A DNA stretch of 64,000 bases from Simmondsia chinensis. Its lineage: Eukaryota > Streptophyta > Magnoliopsida > Caryophyllales > Simmondsiaceae. The notes beneath the pieces are model-generated. The model had not been told where the DNA came from. It did no database searches and worked only from the letters and a program-made list of their open reading frames with translations. Positions 29,367-41,905 of the stretch are shown one piece after another (the stretch's first letter is position 1; each line of letters begins with the position of its first letter). Made by a program: the position numbers and the translations under genes. Location of the stretch: the NCBI GenBank assembly GCA_018398585.1, contig JAGTTD010000001.1, positions 1,552,501 to 1,616,500 on the forward strand, written 5' to 3'.

Positions 29367-29726
29367 GATTCTTGTTATTTTGATGTTGTTCGTATTTAGT
29401 TTATGCTTCTGTTATGTTACATATGTCATCTTTCCATTGACTCTAACGGCAAAAATATAATGGTAAATTACATACTAATACCTAAGATTTAGTGTATTAA
29501 TTTTTTATTCTAGGATCTCTGTGGAATAATTTTTGTTTGAATGTTATATGTATTTAGTAAATATTTCAAATGATGGAGCAGAAAGGAGTAAAACTTACCG
29601 CTATTTGTTAGTAAACCCACCATCTCCTCACTACTCCCTCATCCTACGCACGAATCGTAATGTAATGCCCCTGTTGATGAAGAAGAATTGGATAACAAAT
29701 CTACTTTACATTCTTACCTACCACTG
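29367..29726. other. Intergenic DNA, nothing recognised
   Basis: No gene or bounded repeat supported. Confidence 0.45.
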
Positions 29727-29845
29727 TTTGGACTACAACAAGAAGAAGAAGAAGCAAAACCCATGTGCTTGGAAGGCTCCTGCCAAGAGGGGTTTGGGGG
29801 GATGAAATGTATGAAGCCTTACCCTACAGGATGCTACTACTTTTT
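29727..29845 (-). mobile_element. Decayed SINE tail fragment
   Basis: caacaagaagaagaagaagc, aaaacccatgtgcttggaag, then gctcctgccaagaggggttt and agccttaccctacagg form a diverged minus-strand tail module. Possible duplication tttggacta at about 29728-29736 and 29840-29848. Confidence 0.5.
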
Positions 29846-30218
29846 GGACTATTTTATTAAATATACGTAAGTTATATAATGCTATTTCACAAAGCTTACA
29901 TACTAAAAATTTAATATACCAAACCTCATGTGTCGCAATACTGTAATGTATAATTTACCCACAAAAATATAAATTGAATTTAAATTTTCTGAATAAAAAG
30001 TCGTGTACAAATTTTTCCCCCCTTACCTACCCAAAAATATAGATGGATAATAAAACATTATTTGGGCTACTGCATTTGGGCTTTCATCAATATTTATGGG
30101 CTGAAATACGTAAGCGATGGGCTGGTCCTTGCAAAAAACTTTTACTCTGTTATTGGAATTTTTATGAAAAATTATTTGCACTAACATAGTACATCATAAC
30201 ATGATATGTAAAAATGTA

Positions 30219-30826
30219 TAGGGCTACAAATAAGCTGACCCGAGCTGAATCATGGCTGGCTGGGTTCAGCTCGTTAAATTCATGAGACCGGCTTACCTCG
30301 ATATCATTTATCAAATCAATCCATATATTTGTGCTCTACTCGGCTCGAAGTCGAGCCAGCTTGGTTGCAATATCATTTAGGCTTGATTAGGCAAGACAAC
30401 TTGTTGAGCTTTTTGGGCTCATTCACACTTGGACTTGGGCTTATTTATCAGGATCGTTAGGCCCATTTATTGCCCTCGTTTAAGACCAATGTTATGCAAC
30501 TGGAAATAGGTAAAGAATTAAATTATACATGAAAATTAGAAATATAAAAGCATACATATAATTCAATATAACGTGAAATTCTAAAGGACACCTAAAGCCC
30601 AAATATCAACATGCATTGCACGGTGGAGAGTGGGCCATGCGGCGTAATTCAGACATGAGTCGATAAACAAGCCAGCTCATGAGCCTTTCCAGCTGAATTG
30701 GCTTGATTTGGCTCGTTTTCGTAATCGAGCAGCTCTTAAACGAACGGAGTTGGCTCTTGAGCCAACTTAGACAAACCCAAGCCGAGTGGAACTATCACGA
30801 GCCGACTTGACTCATTTACGGCCCTA
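30219..30826. mobile_element. hAT-type MITE with GAGCT/AGCTC repeats
   Basis: 608 bp. The left end is tagggctacaaataagctga, and the complement of the right end is tagggccgtaaatgagtcaa. Eight-base flanks aaaatgta (30211-30218) and aaaatata (30827-30834) differ at one position. The interior is rich in gctcg, gagct and cgagcc in both orientations. No transposase. Confidence 0.7.
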
Positions 30827-30834
30827 AAAATATA

Positions 30835-31655
30835 TATACATTGCACATATCTTAAGCGTAACAAGTTAAACTTTTAAACTAACTACAAAAAGAAGATATA
30901 TTTATTTAAAATCGTCAAATCAAACAAGATGATACATATCCAAAAAAATTCCCACATCGATGGACAATAGGAAAAAAATGTCAGTATAAACCAACAAAGA
31001 GCTACTCCACCCATTGTTGATTACTTTTAAGATAAAATCTTCTATGATACGTGTCATTAGAGTTAGCTCAAAAGAACACGAAAATATCCGAAAATATCTT
31101 TTAAGCGTGGATTCAAATAAGTGATACATGCGTATTATATTATTAGTGCTTCTAAATTTTTTTTTTAAAAAAAAAATTCTTATAAAAATACATTTACACT
31201 TTTTTAAATTTATTTTTTATGAACTTAATTAATATTTAGCTATAGTCTTTATTACTTTTGTCCTAAGCTAAGTCATATGTATATTTATGCAGCTTCTAAT
31301 AGTGACCTCTCAACATATATCTAATTATACTCTAATGACCCTCTACATTTAATTTTTTAATTTTTTTTTTTTTTTAAGTGGAAAAAATCTGCAAAGATAC
31401 TGTAGATATGGACATATATTCCTAGTAATTTTGCTTTGATTCTTATATATAATTATTTTTTCTTAAGATAATGGAGGCCTTAAAAAGAAGCAATATTAAA
31501 TATTAAAATTAATTTTAGTATTTGGTTGATATATGAATTTAAAGAGTTGCCAGCTTGCTAGGACATGGACTTGCAAGAGCTTATAATCCATACTCGATCT
31601 TTGTCGATTTGCTTTCTCATTTTTTGGGGTCCTCTTAATTAATATTTTGACAGTA
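30835..31655. other. Intergenic DNA, nothing firm
   Basis: A segment with aattcccacatcgatggaca (about 30950) resembles a motif common in plant repeats, but no element ends could be defined. The rest is AT-rich with homopolymer runs. Confidence 0.4.
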
Positions 31656-31659
31656 AAAG

Positions 31660-32142
31660 AAACGAATTATTTCAAAAGTTTGAACTAATAATTGAAGGTT
31701 AATGAATTACTTTATACTTTAACGTACTCAAGGCTGGTTCTGACAATTTCATGGGCCCAAATGAACGTGATAAATGGGGTTAATGTCCGGACAATGAATG
31801 ATTTTATACTCTAATGTACTCAGGGCTAGCCCAAACATAACAAATGAGACTTTAAAGAGTACAATCCCCTAAATTATGAGCTCGTAAATTTCAGTGGTTG
31901 CTTGGGGTTGTGTCCGGCCTGGAACATTACCCTATCATGTAAATGCCATTGAGTCTGAAGCATGGATAATGCACCAATACTCACATACTGTGTACTGAAA
32001 ATATATTAATATTTAGATCGTGAGGGCTTTGGTATTTCGAGGTTTTGACCTCTCGTTCAATAATACGTTGATATTATGTTAATAAACCCACTATCCTAAA
32101 AGATTAAACTATGGATAAAGGTTAAAGGATTGTTTTACACTT
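31660..32142 (-). mobile_element. Diverged TRIM with a nested repeat
   Basis: The left LTR-like end (ttatttcaaaagtttgaact to tactttaacgta) and the right end (ataaacccactatcctaaaa to tgttttacactt) belong to the TRIM family. The internal part keeps gtctgaagcatggataatgc and gacctctcgttcaataatac. At about 31730-31930 a GGCCGGTCC-type repeat (see 18397-18770) is inserted. All edges are approximate. Confidence 0.5.
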
Positions 32143-32410
32143 AAGTCTCATTTCTTCTCTCCAAAATATAATATCTAACTTTATATTAATATATTGGTTG
32201 TTTTCTCAGTAGTTATTATAGTTTTGTCTTCTTATTATTGACTCTTGAGAACAGCTTTAGTTTGGAACACATGGCCCCCAAATCTCCCTACCCTAAAAGG
32301 AAAATGCCACCCAAGGTAGATATCTTCGATTTTCGGGTCCTACTCTCGTGGGACATCGGCTTTTGTAATCGCTATTTATTTTTATCTAAAATACTTTTTT
32401 TAGGTGCGGG

Positions 32411-32730
32411 TGTTGGGTTCCTGTGTAAATTCTAATGGACTGGTGCGGTAGGCTCAAGTCGAGGTTCAGGTTTCTGTTGGTGATTTCAACTGAAGAATCT
32501 AGGGTTTTTATATGTGCGCCTATATAAACCCTGTTTAGTGTTTTATAGAGTAGAGTGGATTGAGTAAAACTCTTTATAACAATTCCAAAGCAATAAAATC
32601 TTTCCGAAACTTCATGGATGTATGCATTTTAGGCTGAGCCACATAAATCTGTGTGTTAAAATTTTCATTTCTTATTGAATCTTTCATTGTTTAGTTATTG
32701 CGTTTCTTAATAGTGCCCACTTTTATATTA
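32411..32730 (+). mobile_element. Possible solo LTR
   Basis: Starts tgttgggttcctgtgtaaat, has TATA-like ctatataaacc (about 32520) and polyadenylation-like caataaaatc (about 32590), the arrangement of a copia LTR. The 3' end and the target duplication were not found. Confidence 0.35.
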
Positions 32731-33890
32731 CGATCAAGTTCTCTAGTTAATTATTGAAAGGAGCTATAGGGATAATAGCTAGATCAATGGGTAACAAAAC
32801 AATGTTAGTCGGTATCATCGGACAATCTTAAATACTTTAGGAATGTTAAAGACCTAAATACGAGTCCATTAAGAAATATGACATTGGAGTAATTAACAAC
32901 TTCATGTATGAGTCTTGCAAAAATTCTTCACACATAGATTAATTAAGTCTAGTGAGATACTTCACTTAATAGTAATTTGATTTTAAGGTGAAACCTTGGC
33001 TTTATTTGTGACCTCGTATGTGCCAACTTTTTGGGTTGAGAGCCTGATGCCCAGTGAAATTTCACAAGAGTTGTGAGAAAAAAAATATCGACATTTGAAA
33101 TTACTCTACATGATGCTGATTGATTTTATAGTATATAAGTCCATTTGAGCATATATTTATCAAACCTGAAGCACATACTATTTTGTTTTTCCCTAATATA
33201 TTAGAACTCTTGACAGATCAGAAGAATAAGATCCCTTATATTTCTTATATACTTGCTTTTTATCAGTTCTGGTGTGTACTCCTTTAATGTAACATTTCTG
33301 ATTCACCATCTTTTATGTAAGATTCTTATATTCAATAACTGGTCAATGTATAATATATTTTCTGTATACATACTCTAACCCATAACTTACATCATAAGCT
33401 ATTCTTATATACTCTTGGTAAGTGACTATACACAGAAATGCCCCTAGACAATCACAAGCTGTTACAAGACAAAATATCACTTGGTCAATAATGATCGTAG
33501 CCATATTATCACGGAGTTTGGCATATATCGGTACCCCGACTTTGCCATCTAGTTGGTTTGTGTAGTTCAAACTTAAGCAATGACGCAACTTATATGATTA
33601 CAGTTCACAATATTCTCCATCTAGTTGCCTACCAAGAAAGCCAAATTAATTTGTGACAATGTCAATTTTACTTAGGCCCACAATCATCATTAACCACAAA
33701 AAAATATACTTTTAGATGGTCAAAAAGATATGAAAATAAGAAACTACAGTATCTTGTTTAAAAAGACCACCTGTCTTTTCTTTGAAATTTGTTTTAGATT
33801 TCAACTCTTTCCTAAAGAATTTGGGTTAGGTGGGACAATTAATGTGAAATATTTTTCAAATCTTTCCGTATTATATGTTCCTTATGAAAT
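32731..33890. other. Intergenic DNA, nothing recognised
   Basis: No gene or bounded repeat supported. Frames up to about 80 codons lack protein character. Confidence 0.45.
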
Positions 33891-33895
33891 TACTG

Positions 33896-34295
33896 TGATA
33901 CAAACATGATGCATCTACACCTGCCAAGCTCTGCACTAGTGGGTACAGACATGACGTCTAGCTCACATTCACTAGGACCTCAGCCGCTAACTCCAGTCTG
34001 CAGTTTGCCTACCTGCACCAGCAGACGTCTTAGATATTTTTCCTATCCTTCTATAAATAACTAGGAGCTAGTTAAGGTAAGAGTATGTTTGAAGTGTGCT
34101 CTTCTTCTTCTCCCTCAGATTCTCTCTCTCTGTCTTCTTCTTTTTTTTGATGTAAATCCCCCATTATTGGAGCTTATACTCTCTCTCTCTATATATATAT
34201 ATATCATGCAACGGGGTAGCCGATTACTGCCCTATAAGCCCAATTATTGCTTGTGATTCCATTAATTGAGTTAGGTTTGATCTAAGTTTGTATCA
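33896..34295. mobile_element. Solo LTR, 400 bp
   Basis: Begins TGATACAAAC and ends GTTTGTATCA, perfect 10 bp inverted ends, flanked by perfect tactg duplications (33891-33895, 34296-34300). TATA-like ctataaataact (about 34053), then a CT-rich leader with (CT)n and (AT)n. No interior, so it is a solo LTR. Confidence 0.85.
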
Positions 34296-34300
34296 TACTG

Positions 34301-35565
34301 TAGTCAATATAATCTCATCTAGTGGAATATAATTTAAATATTTTTTGAATTGGAAAAAAAATGTATAGAAGTATGCTACTTGTATTTATGTACTAGATTT
34401 ATTATAGGGTTTAAAAATTCATAATAAATTCATTAAAAAGCAAATTGTGGCATTTAAAACTCAAAAAATGATTTGAGGTTCTAGGAGCAATAGTTTATTA
34501 TTGATCTATCACTATCCAATATATGTGAAGTTGACATATATGTTTTCTTAAATTTTTAACTAGCAATTGGGAAAAAATATCTTCAAAAAAAGGGTTAAGT
34601 TACGTCTGTCCCACACAAACTTTTAAAACACAAAATGTCAAATGGATCACATCTTTACTGAACTCCTAAAAACACAAAAAGTCAAATGAAAAGCATCTTT
34701 ATTGGCATGAACCTCCGAAAGCACAAATGATCATGTAGGTTTTTCAGTAACTTAGGACAGACGTCATCAACTTGAGCTGCATCTCCTATTAGGATTAGAC
34801 AGGGGACAGAGCATGGGTTGATAATATACAATAAAGGGACGTTTGCAAAAAGAAAGAAGAAAGAGATGTACAAATGGGAGAAAATTATCCCGAGGAGCAA
34901 GGTTGGCGCATTATTCAAAGTGAAATCTATTTCTTGACAAGAATGTAACACTGCTGAATTATTCACATAAAAGAAAAAATCCATGCCTATTGAGATGATT
35001 GTCGGCTGATCATCCAAACGGTATCACATTTAAAAATTTGACTACTTTATAATTAACGATTGACGAAACATCCAATCTTTAGAATATGAATAAAGCACAT
35101 ATCAAATTGCAAAACAATTTAGCATAATTACGAGAAACCAACTATTTAAAGTTTAACCAGATTAATACTCTCAACTGTAATCCTAAAATTAGTTCACATT
35201 CGATAAAGCAAAGCACAAAATCTATATCTTGATAGTCCCATCAGATTAATCCTTTTTTAAGTATAAATGACAACTATTATTATCCCTTTTACAATCCTTT
35301 AGCCAAACAAGATTTCGAATTATTTTAGATCCATGCATATAAAAATCGATACGTGTCTAAATAAGCATCCCTATTATTACAGCAAATACGAATGAAATCA
35401 ATGTTCTTTTCTATCTTTTCTCTCTTATCCTTCCACTTTCAGTATTTTACTGCTTTTTTTTTTAATTTCTATATATTTCAATTTCAGTAAATACTCTTTT
35501 TTAGACAATCCAACAAGGCCTCATCCGCCTAAACCTACGGGAGGAGATGCCCTTAGATAGAGCCC
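34301..35565. other. Intergenic DNA, nothing recognised
   Basis: AT-rich. The segment 34610-34760 repeats acaaaatgtcaaatg / cacaaaaagtcaaatg-like phrases, but no element could be bounded. No gene. Confidence 0.45.
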
Positions 35566-35569
35566 GGTG

Positions 35570-35960
35570 GAAGGCTACCATATGGGTAGCCGATGTATCG
35601 GCTTAGAGAAGTGGGGCTTCTTTTTGCTAACGCTAGTGTTTCTAGGCATATATGTCGCCCACTTTGGGTGCAATTATCTGCTTATATGCCTATGTGCCTT
35701 TTATTTGCCTTGCAATTGTCTGCCATTGAGTTTTGTTTCATACTGCTTCTCTTGTGTTATGTACCGCTCTTATGATTTGTTGCTCTCATGCTGTTAGGAT
35801 GCGATGCTTCTATGCTTCCGTGCTGCCACGCTTCTCAGGTTGGGGGTCCTTGTAAACAGCCTCCTTTCAGAATAGCACTCGAAAGAGGTAAGATTGCGTA
35901 CATCCACCCATTCAGACCCTTTTTAAGCGGGAGTCTTTGAGATACTGTAATTGTTGTTGT
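35570..35960 (+). mobile_element. Second SINE-like family, copy 3
   Basis: The head gggtagccgatgtatcggct, tagagaagtggggcttcttt is related to 8470-8530. The middle is T-rich (tgtgccttttatttgccttg; ttgtctgccattgag). The shared tail, ctcaggttgggggtccttgt, aaacagcctcctttcag, then gaggtaagattgcgtacatc and gggagtctttgagatactg, ends in (GTT)n. No clear duplication. Confidence 0.65.
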
Positions 35961-37279
35961 TGTACTCTTTTGGACTAAAAGCAGAGCACACAGACACACA
36001 ATGTACTTGACCAGCTGGTTAGGTGTTTATTTGAAATAAATAAATAAATAAAATAAAAATAAAAAGGAAAAGTAGCACTTAGAAAAAGATGCGTCCCCTC
36101 AGTCTATGGATGTTATTCAATTCCGGATTTGCCTGTATTTTTTGTCCCCCTTATGTACATTTTACTTAGACAAATTAATATACTTCACTTAATTTTTTTT
36201 TTAATATTTCGAAATTTATAATTATTATAATATTTAATTTTTTGTAGAAAATATTTGATAGAAATACAGATAGAAATTATTATAATTTTCACAAACTAAA
36301 CACATATTATATTTCAAAATTTATAATTATTATATTTTGTATATGAATGATGGAAAATATCTTTGATCAGATCTTGGTCTAATAGTAAAACAATAATAGG
36401 ATTGAAAAAATTTTGATGTCCTATTTGTGAATACATCGATCCCATTTTGCTGTTCATGGGACAGATTAATACCTTAAGTGGTGAAAGTAGTTGCTTGAAG
36501 CCTCCAATTTGCTAAGTCGACCACATATAAAAATTGTAAACACATAAACGAAGAAATAACGACTATTATATGCTATATTACAAACACATAAGCACATATG
36601 TAATAGAAATGACCCATAAACAAATGTCATGGCATCTCTATCCACTACCATATCGACATTACTGGCATATTATTCTCCCCAGATACTCGCAGATTCAGGC
36701 CACTTTGTCTATGTTTGGTCTCATAGGAACCATTTGTAGCCAGCATTGTGGCCAATCATTTTGTAAAGCTAGGGATCCTCCTGTCTAGCTTTCACCATGG
36801 CAAGCATTTTGGCTTCCGACTCTACGATTTGTTGTTCTGGTGTATCCTTTTGTCGCTTATGTTTTTCTTTCTAGATCAGTTTTTTGTATCGTTTGTAGGA
36901 TCCTTTCTCCCTCCTACTTATCACAAGAAATTACATGGACTTATTTTTTATATTTAAATAATGGTGAACCAAGTACGATTCAATAACAAAGTACAAAACA
37001 TGATCAAAAGAAGACAATAGACATGAAAATGAAAGAAACAAAAGGGATGGCACGCACCAAAAATCAAAGCCAAGCTATGAGAGATACAAATCTCGAAACA
37101 CCTTACTCTATGAACTTCTCCGTTGTGAAATTGGATTTTCTTGGAGGATGAATAAACTCAAAATGACTAAAACGACTAACTAAAATAAATATTTTGTTAA
37201 TAAAAAACTTCTACTTCCACCGGGTTAAAGTTGGCTTTAACATCCAAGATAATGTTTAAGCAAAGAATAGTATAATCTA
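35961..37279. other. Intergenic DNA, nothing firm
   Basis: An AAAT-type microsatellite lies at about 36037-36063. A pyrimidine-rich segment near 36790-36960 resembles LINE 3' end sequence, but without a tail. No gene. Confidence 0.4.
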
Positions 37280-37555
37280 TTTGGCTGTTGTATTTTCGGA
37301 GTTGGTATATGTGTGTTTCATTTGATTCTTCGTGTTTTAGTAGTTGGTGTGGATATACACGTCTACGTTTTTTTAGGTATGTTGTTGTACTTCAGGGTTG
37401 GCGCATTGGTGGCCATCTAGGGATTTTGTGCTTTTATTGTTTTATTTTTTTCCGCTCTCATGAGCTTTTTCAGACTCCGCTTTGGTGGGTTCACAAATTT
37501 CATACCGAAAATTCTCTCTCTAATTATTAAAAAAAAAAAAAAAAAAAGACACCAC
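37280..37555 (+). mobile_element. LINE (L1-type) 3' end with poly(A)
   Basis: A T/G-rich segment ends in ttctctctctaattatt followed by about 19 A. The tctcgctaattatt-A(n) ending recurs at 45690-45722 and, on the other strand, at 38440 and 47815. It fits the 3' end of an L1-like LINE copied with 5' truncation. No reverse transcriptase is included. Confidence 0.5.
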
Positions 37556-37599
37556 ACATTATTCAATATATACCCAAGTTGATTTGTACAATTTACCCA

Positions 37600-37830
37600 A
37601 AGCCCCTTTTTTCAATAAATAGCAAGAGAACTAGCGATATAAAAACCGATATCTCACAATAGGAGACCCAAAGGGAAAAGCAACAAAAAAACAACCCTAC
37701 AGACAAGTAACACCAGCAACAAAAGCATACCAAGCCCAGACAAAACAAAAGCAGCAGTTACAAACCCCTAAAACATCAGAACCGACCGAATTATCGAGCA
37801 CACCATAAAAATAATCAGAAACACGTAATA
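37600..37830 (-). mobile_element. LINE 3' end fragment, minus strand
   Basis: cttttttcaataaatagcaa, gagaactagcgatataaaaa, ccgatatctcacaatagg: read on the minus strand this is the cctattgtgagatatcggtt, ctagttctcttgctatttat-poly(T/A) ending of the same L1-like family. The remainder is A- and C-rich. Confidence 0.45.
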
Positions 37831-38439
37831 ATTTAAGACAAAGGCAGCAACTGGGGAAGGCAAAAGAGAGAATGGCTCTTAGGTGAAAGGTGGAGTCACC
37901 TAGAAGTGGGAAAAGGGGGGAAATGTCGGTTCACAAAAACAAAGCAAAAAAAATAAGCTAACCCCAGCCCCACGTTTAAGCCAGTTGGCTGTTGGGAGTC
38001 ACCATGCGCCACTTCTCAACTTCAATTTGTGTCCCTTTGCCCTTTATTTGCACCTTCCTTCTCTCTCTTACTTGCCCCCTTCCACTTCTTCTTTTGTATA
38101 TATAATCCAAATTTTTATTTATTGTCATTGCTTTTTGTAGTTTTATTAGTTTAGAATATCTCGGGTTATTGTTTATTCTGATGTAAATCTCGCCACGAGG
38201 GGCGTTTTCTTATGGGTAAGTGGGATGGACGGGTTTGAATATAGAATAGAATCTCTTATTATAATATCTCGAGTTTGGTGGTTTTGCTGTTAAATTAAGG
38301 GTGGTTCGTTAGCTTTATACTGTGAGGGTCTTTTTTATAGTGTATAAGAAAATTGTACTAGCAAACTCATATAGTATGTTAGATACATGGAACTGGAATT
38401 AGATAGCGGAAATGCAATTCTAATTGGGAACTGATTTTT
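37831..38439. other. Intergenic DNA with a promoter-like stretch
   Basis: 37975-38110 is CT-rich and followed by gtatatataatcc, resembling a promoter and leader, but no frame of note follows. No gene called. Confidence 0.35.
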
Positions 38440-38540
38440 TTGATAATTAACGTGGAAAAACTCGCTAAACAAAAACCGGCATCTCACGAGAAGATCTGCA
38501 AAACACACACCAAGTGTGAAGAAGGAAAAATAACAAGATA
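38440..38540 (-). mobile_element. LINE 3' end fragment, minus strand
   Basis: ttgataattaacgtggaaaa, actcgctaaacaaaaaccgg, catctcacgagaagatctgc is the complement of the L1-like 3' end (gagatgccggtttttgttta, gcgagtttttccacgttaat). Short and truncated. Confidence 0.5.
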
Positions 38541-38944
38541 CAACACCAAACGTAATGATTGCTAAAACAACAATATTGCACATTACACCCAATGAATGTA
38601 AGATCCATAAGATCACATCCAGAATACATTTTTTTCGATTACTCTATACAACAAGTACCTTGGATTACAACTTTTTTGACTTTGTTACTCATGGACTCGA
38701 TGGGGGAGGCCGTAAGAGAAATAGGGAAGGAGAGATCTACAGTCATGGCATAGGCTCATTCCAAAGCAAGATCCTTCCAATCCTAACACAAAGTGCAAAC
38801 TGTCCTCAAGAATCGTCGTTCCCAAAACCGCATTTTGTTCCAAGTGATGGAATTTATTTATTCCATTGTTTGGATAACCAAAGAATTGGAAGTTTTAACT
38901 GCAATTCCACAACTAATCGTCTCAAATTTTGAGTCAATCGAGTT

Positions 38945-39588
38945 TGAAAGGGAACTTAACAAATCTAGTATGCTAAGATACCAATTTGTGGAGGAAAACT
39001 TAATGCGGACGCATAAACCCTGGAAACTTGATTCGATTCAAATAATATGACTCACGCACAACGAGAAGTAAACAAATATGGAGAAAGAAAAAACAAAACA
39101 AGAACACACAATATTTACGTGGAAACCCCTCTACAATCGAGAGGGGAGAAAACCACGGGCGGAGATGGAGATTCTTTATTAACTGAACGGAAGAATTACA
39201 ACGACACTTCCCAAACGAGATATATGGAAGAATTACAATCACTCCCTCTGAACTCTCGTAGCACTCGAATATCTTGGAGGAATTACGAAATCACCTCTTT
39301 TTCTTAATGGCGGCTCACCACACTTTGATTGGATCTGAATGGGAGAAACCTCTCACCTAAACTGAAAACCCTAAGCCCTTATTTATAGGAAATAATTAGG
39401 GCCGGCGCAACAAGGCTCCCTCTCTATCGGAACCCACACATCTAAATTGTTGTGAGCGCCTTCACATCCAACTCCTCCCATTGTGCTTATGTAAGATTCT
39501 CTGATTTCTTCTCTTTCCCATCTAAAGCTTTCTTCAAGCCATTCTAAGTCAAGAAAATAAAACAAGTAATTTGAGATATAACCTAACA
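38945..39588 (-). mobile_element. Chimeric solo LTR of the GATCGATC copia family
   Basis: 644 bp with perfect gagtt duplications (38940-38944, 39589-39593). From 38945 to about 39410 it matches the R/U5 and promoter part of the family LTR, and at 39554-39588 the first bases of U3. In between, the palindrome-bearing U3 block is absent, and 39437-39553 is gag coding sequence. The LTR boundaries and duplications are intact, so this chimeric LTR was present at insertion or was converted afterwards. Confidence 0.85.
39437..39553 (-). other. gag segment inside the LTR U3
   Basis: Read on the minus strand, this matches 27051-27168 of copia copy 1 (and about 56947-57066 of copy 2), from gactcagaatggcttgaag-like sequence through gaagaaatcagagaatctta to the acaatttagatgtg end. 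About 8-9 differences are visible by eye. It replaces the stretch that corresponds to about 26308-26445 in the normal LTR. Confidence 0.85.
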
Positions 39589-39593
39589 GAGTT

Positions 39594-40170
39594 AGATCAT
39601 TTTGAATTTTGGGTTAGTTGGCGTTAGATTTTGGTCGGATAAGATCATTTTGCATTCGAGTTATTTCGAATTTCAAGTAAACTTGGGTTGAATTTTAAGT
39701 TGAGTCAAATCATATTATGTTCAAGTTCTACTGGATTTTAGATTAATTAGATGGGTTTATTCTAGGATTCGGGTAGCATGAGTTGGAATTGAGTGAGTAG
39801 GGTGATTTAGGGCTTGAGCCATCTTGATTTCAAGTTAATCAGGTTGTATCATTTCTAGTCTCAAGTTTCCTAGGCTGGGTCAAGTCTAGGTCGGACTAAG
39901 TCGTGTCATTCTATGTTTAGTTTTAGTCATCTTTAAGTTAGGAGTCAATTGAGTTGGGTTATTTTCGGTCTTGAGTTAGCTCCGTTGGTCCCATTCAAGT
40001 CAAACCCAAGTCAAATAGGGTCTTTTTAGGTTTGAGATGTCTTGGATTTTGGGTAAGTCAGTGTGGGTACTTCCATCTTTTGAGTTAGATTGGGTTGAGA
40101 TCACTTTAGGTTCAAATCACTCAAATAGGGTCTTTTTGGGTTTCGAGTTCATCTAAAGTCAGTACAGTAA
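39594..40170. repeat. Degenerate GGGTT/GAGTT quasi-tandem repeats
   Basis: Loosely repeated phrases such as tcattttgaattttgggtta, tcatttctagtctcaagttt, ggtctttttaggtttgagat and tcactttaggttcaaatcac recur every ~40-60 bp. It looks like an old tandem or transposon-internal repeat; no ends, no gene. Confidence 0.4.
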
Positions 40171-40639
40171 ATATGAAACTATAATTCCTAAGCCCGCTCC
40201 AAGAAATTTCATTGTATATTCTTTAGCTAAAATCCAATTCCATAAAATTGTAATTCCAATTTAAACAGGTAAATAAAATAACAAAATTAGAATTATGGAC
40301 CCCCATTTCAACCGAAACCATAATTCCAACCTCCGATTACATATGTCAAACAGGACTGGATTGATATTGTCAAACTTGCACTTTCTTTTGATAAAGAGTG
40401 TTACTTTTTTGAGCCAGGTAACAATGCCCAACTTTGTAGGATGGACCAAATAACCCAAACAATGCTATACAACTCTATTAATAAAATGCTATACGAGAAT
40501 AAACGGGATTTCATATGTACGTGTATGATTCGACTTATACATGAAAATTTTGATCAAAAAGTTCAGTGGTTGTAAAAGTAAAGGACACTTCCAATTGAGT
40601 CCATCATTACGGAGCAAAGGAGGCAAACTAAGTCAACAA
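40171..40639. other. Intergenic DNA, nothing recognised
   Basis: No gene or bounded repeat supported. Confidence 0.45.
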
Positions 40640-41000
40640 GAGCACTTGTCTATTCGCACTCGAGCTTGATAAGTCTTATTAAACTTAAATTTGAGTTGAG
40701 CTCATAATGAGCTTTTGTACTTTCATTCAAACTTGGCTCAACAAAATATTAGTATGTTCAATACTTTCGGGTCAAGCTTGTTATCAAGCTGAGCATTCAA
40801 TCAATTTGAGCTTGCTACCAAACCAAACAATTTGAATGACTAATAAGGACATCTTTCATCTATTTTCAAGGTATTAACAATTCGTTAGAGTACATTTCAC
40901 AAACAATAATGAGTCTAGCATCTCCTATTCAAACTTAGCACGCTAAACTTTAGTCAATTTACTTGAACTCGACTTGTTTCTATACGACGCCCCTAAATTG
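40640..41000. mobile_element. hAT-like MITE fragment with GAGCTTG repeats
   Basis: cactcgagcttgataagtct, gagttgagctcataatgagc, aagcttgttatcaagctgag are inverted and direct gagct-type repeats. The right end, tatacgacgcccctaaat, resembles hAT MITE ends. The left end is not clear. Confidence 0.45.
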
Positions 41001-41905
41001 AACTAGAACGAGCCTTTATTGATTTCAAAAATGAGTGTTTCTCGAAGATTTGGTTTATTTATCCTCATATACCCCATGTTAAAAACAATAAAAAGAAATC
41101 TAATTCTAAACTATTCTTTTAGTAATTTCGAGCATGATTACAAAAATTCAAAAGAATGGTATGGCATTACTCTCAATATAACTTGAAAACTGATTAATAA
41201 TTAACCTTTTTTTTTAATTAAAAATCACCTAAATTTGAATATGGTTTCACAAAATCACCTAAATTTTCAAAAAGTTTTCAGTTTTACACCTTAATATGAT
41301 GCTGTTAACGTCTGCTAATTCTTACTAACACAACTAAATAAGACAACTAGCTCGGATTTTATTCATCATCATCAGTTTTTACACTCAGAAAGAGATTGTT
41401 TTCTCAAAATTTATCAATTAGAAAAGGACCATTACATAGTAATTGTGGCTAAATAAGACAACTAGCTCTGATTTCATTCATCACCATCTAATTACTCAAT
41501 CATATTTTCCTCATATTAATTAAGACACCAAAATGGTTGATTTCTTTGGCTTGTTTCAATGAATAATATCCACCCTCATGTAATAAAATGAGTTCACATA
41601 ATATACGGAAAGAAATGTGATCTTGCGATATCAAACTCTGTATGCGAAGATGCGGTTCCTTTTTTGATATTAAAAACTCATAAATACATATGATTGCTTA
41701 AAAAAAGGTCAAAAATATTGAACACCTAGGGGACCTTCCAAATCCTACCAATTAATACACTAACGAAGACCTCGACCAAAATTTGATGTTCTTAATTTTA
41801 TATTAGACAAAAATTGTTATTAGTCTTTTTCATCTTTTTCTTACAAGTATTTTTTATAAATACTTATATTTGTAAAGCACACGGTTTAAAAAAAAAAATA
41901 TCTCG
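41001..41905. other. Intergenic DNA, nothing recognised
   Basis: A short phrase, aataagacaactagctc(g/t)gatttt, occurs twice (about 41337 and 41452) in longer similar contexts, suggesting a local duplication. No gene. Confidence 0.4.

Noticed and set aside
34682..35017. 111-residue hydrophobic frame on the minus strand
   Set aside because: No recognisable family, and composition matches translated AT-rich DNA.
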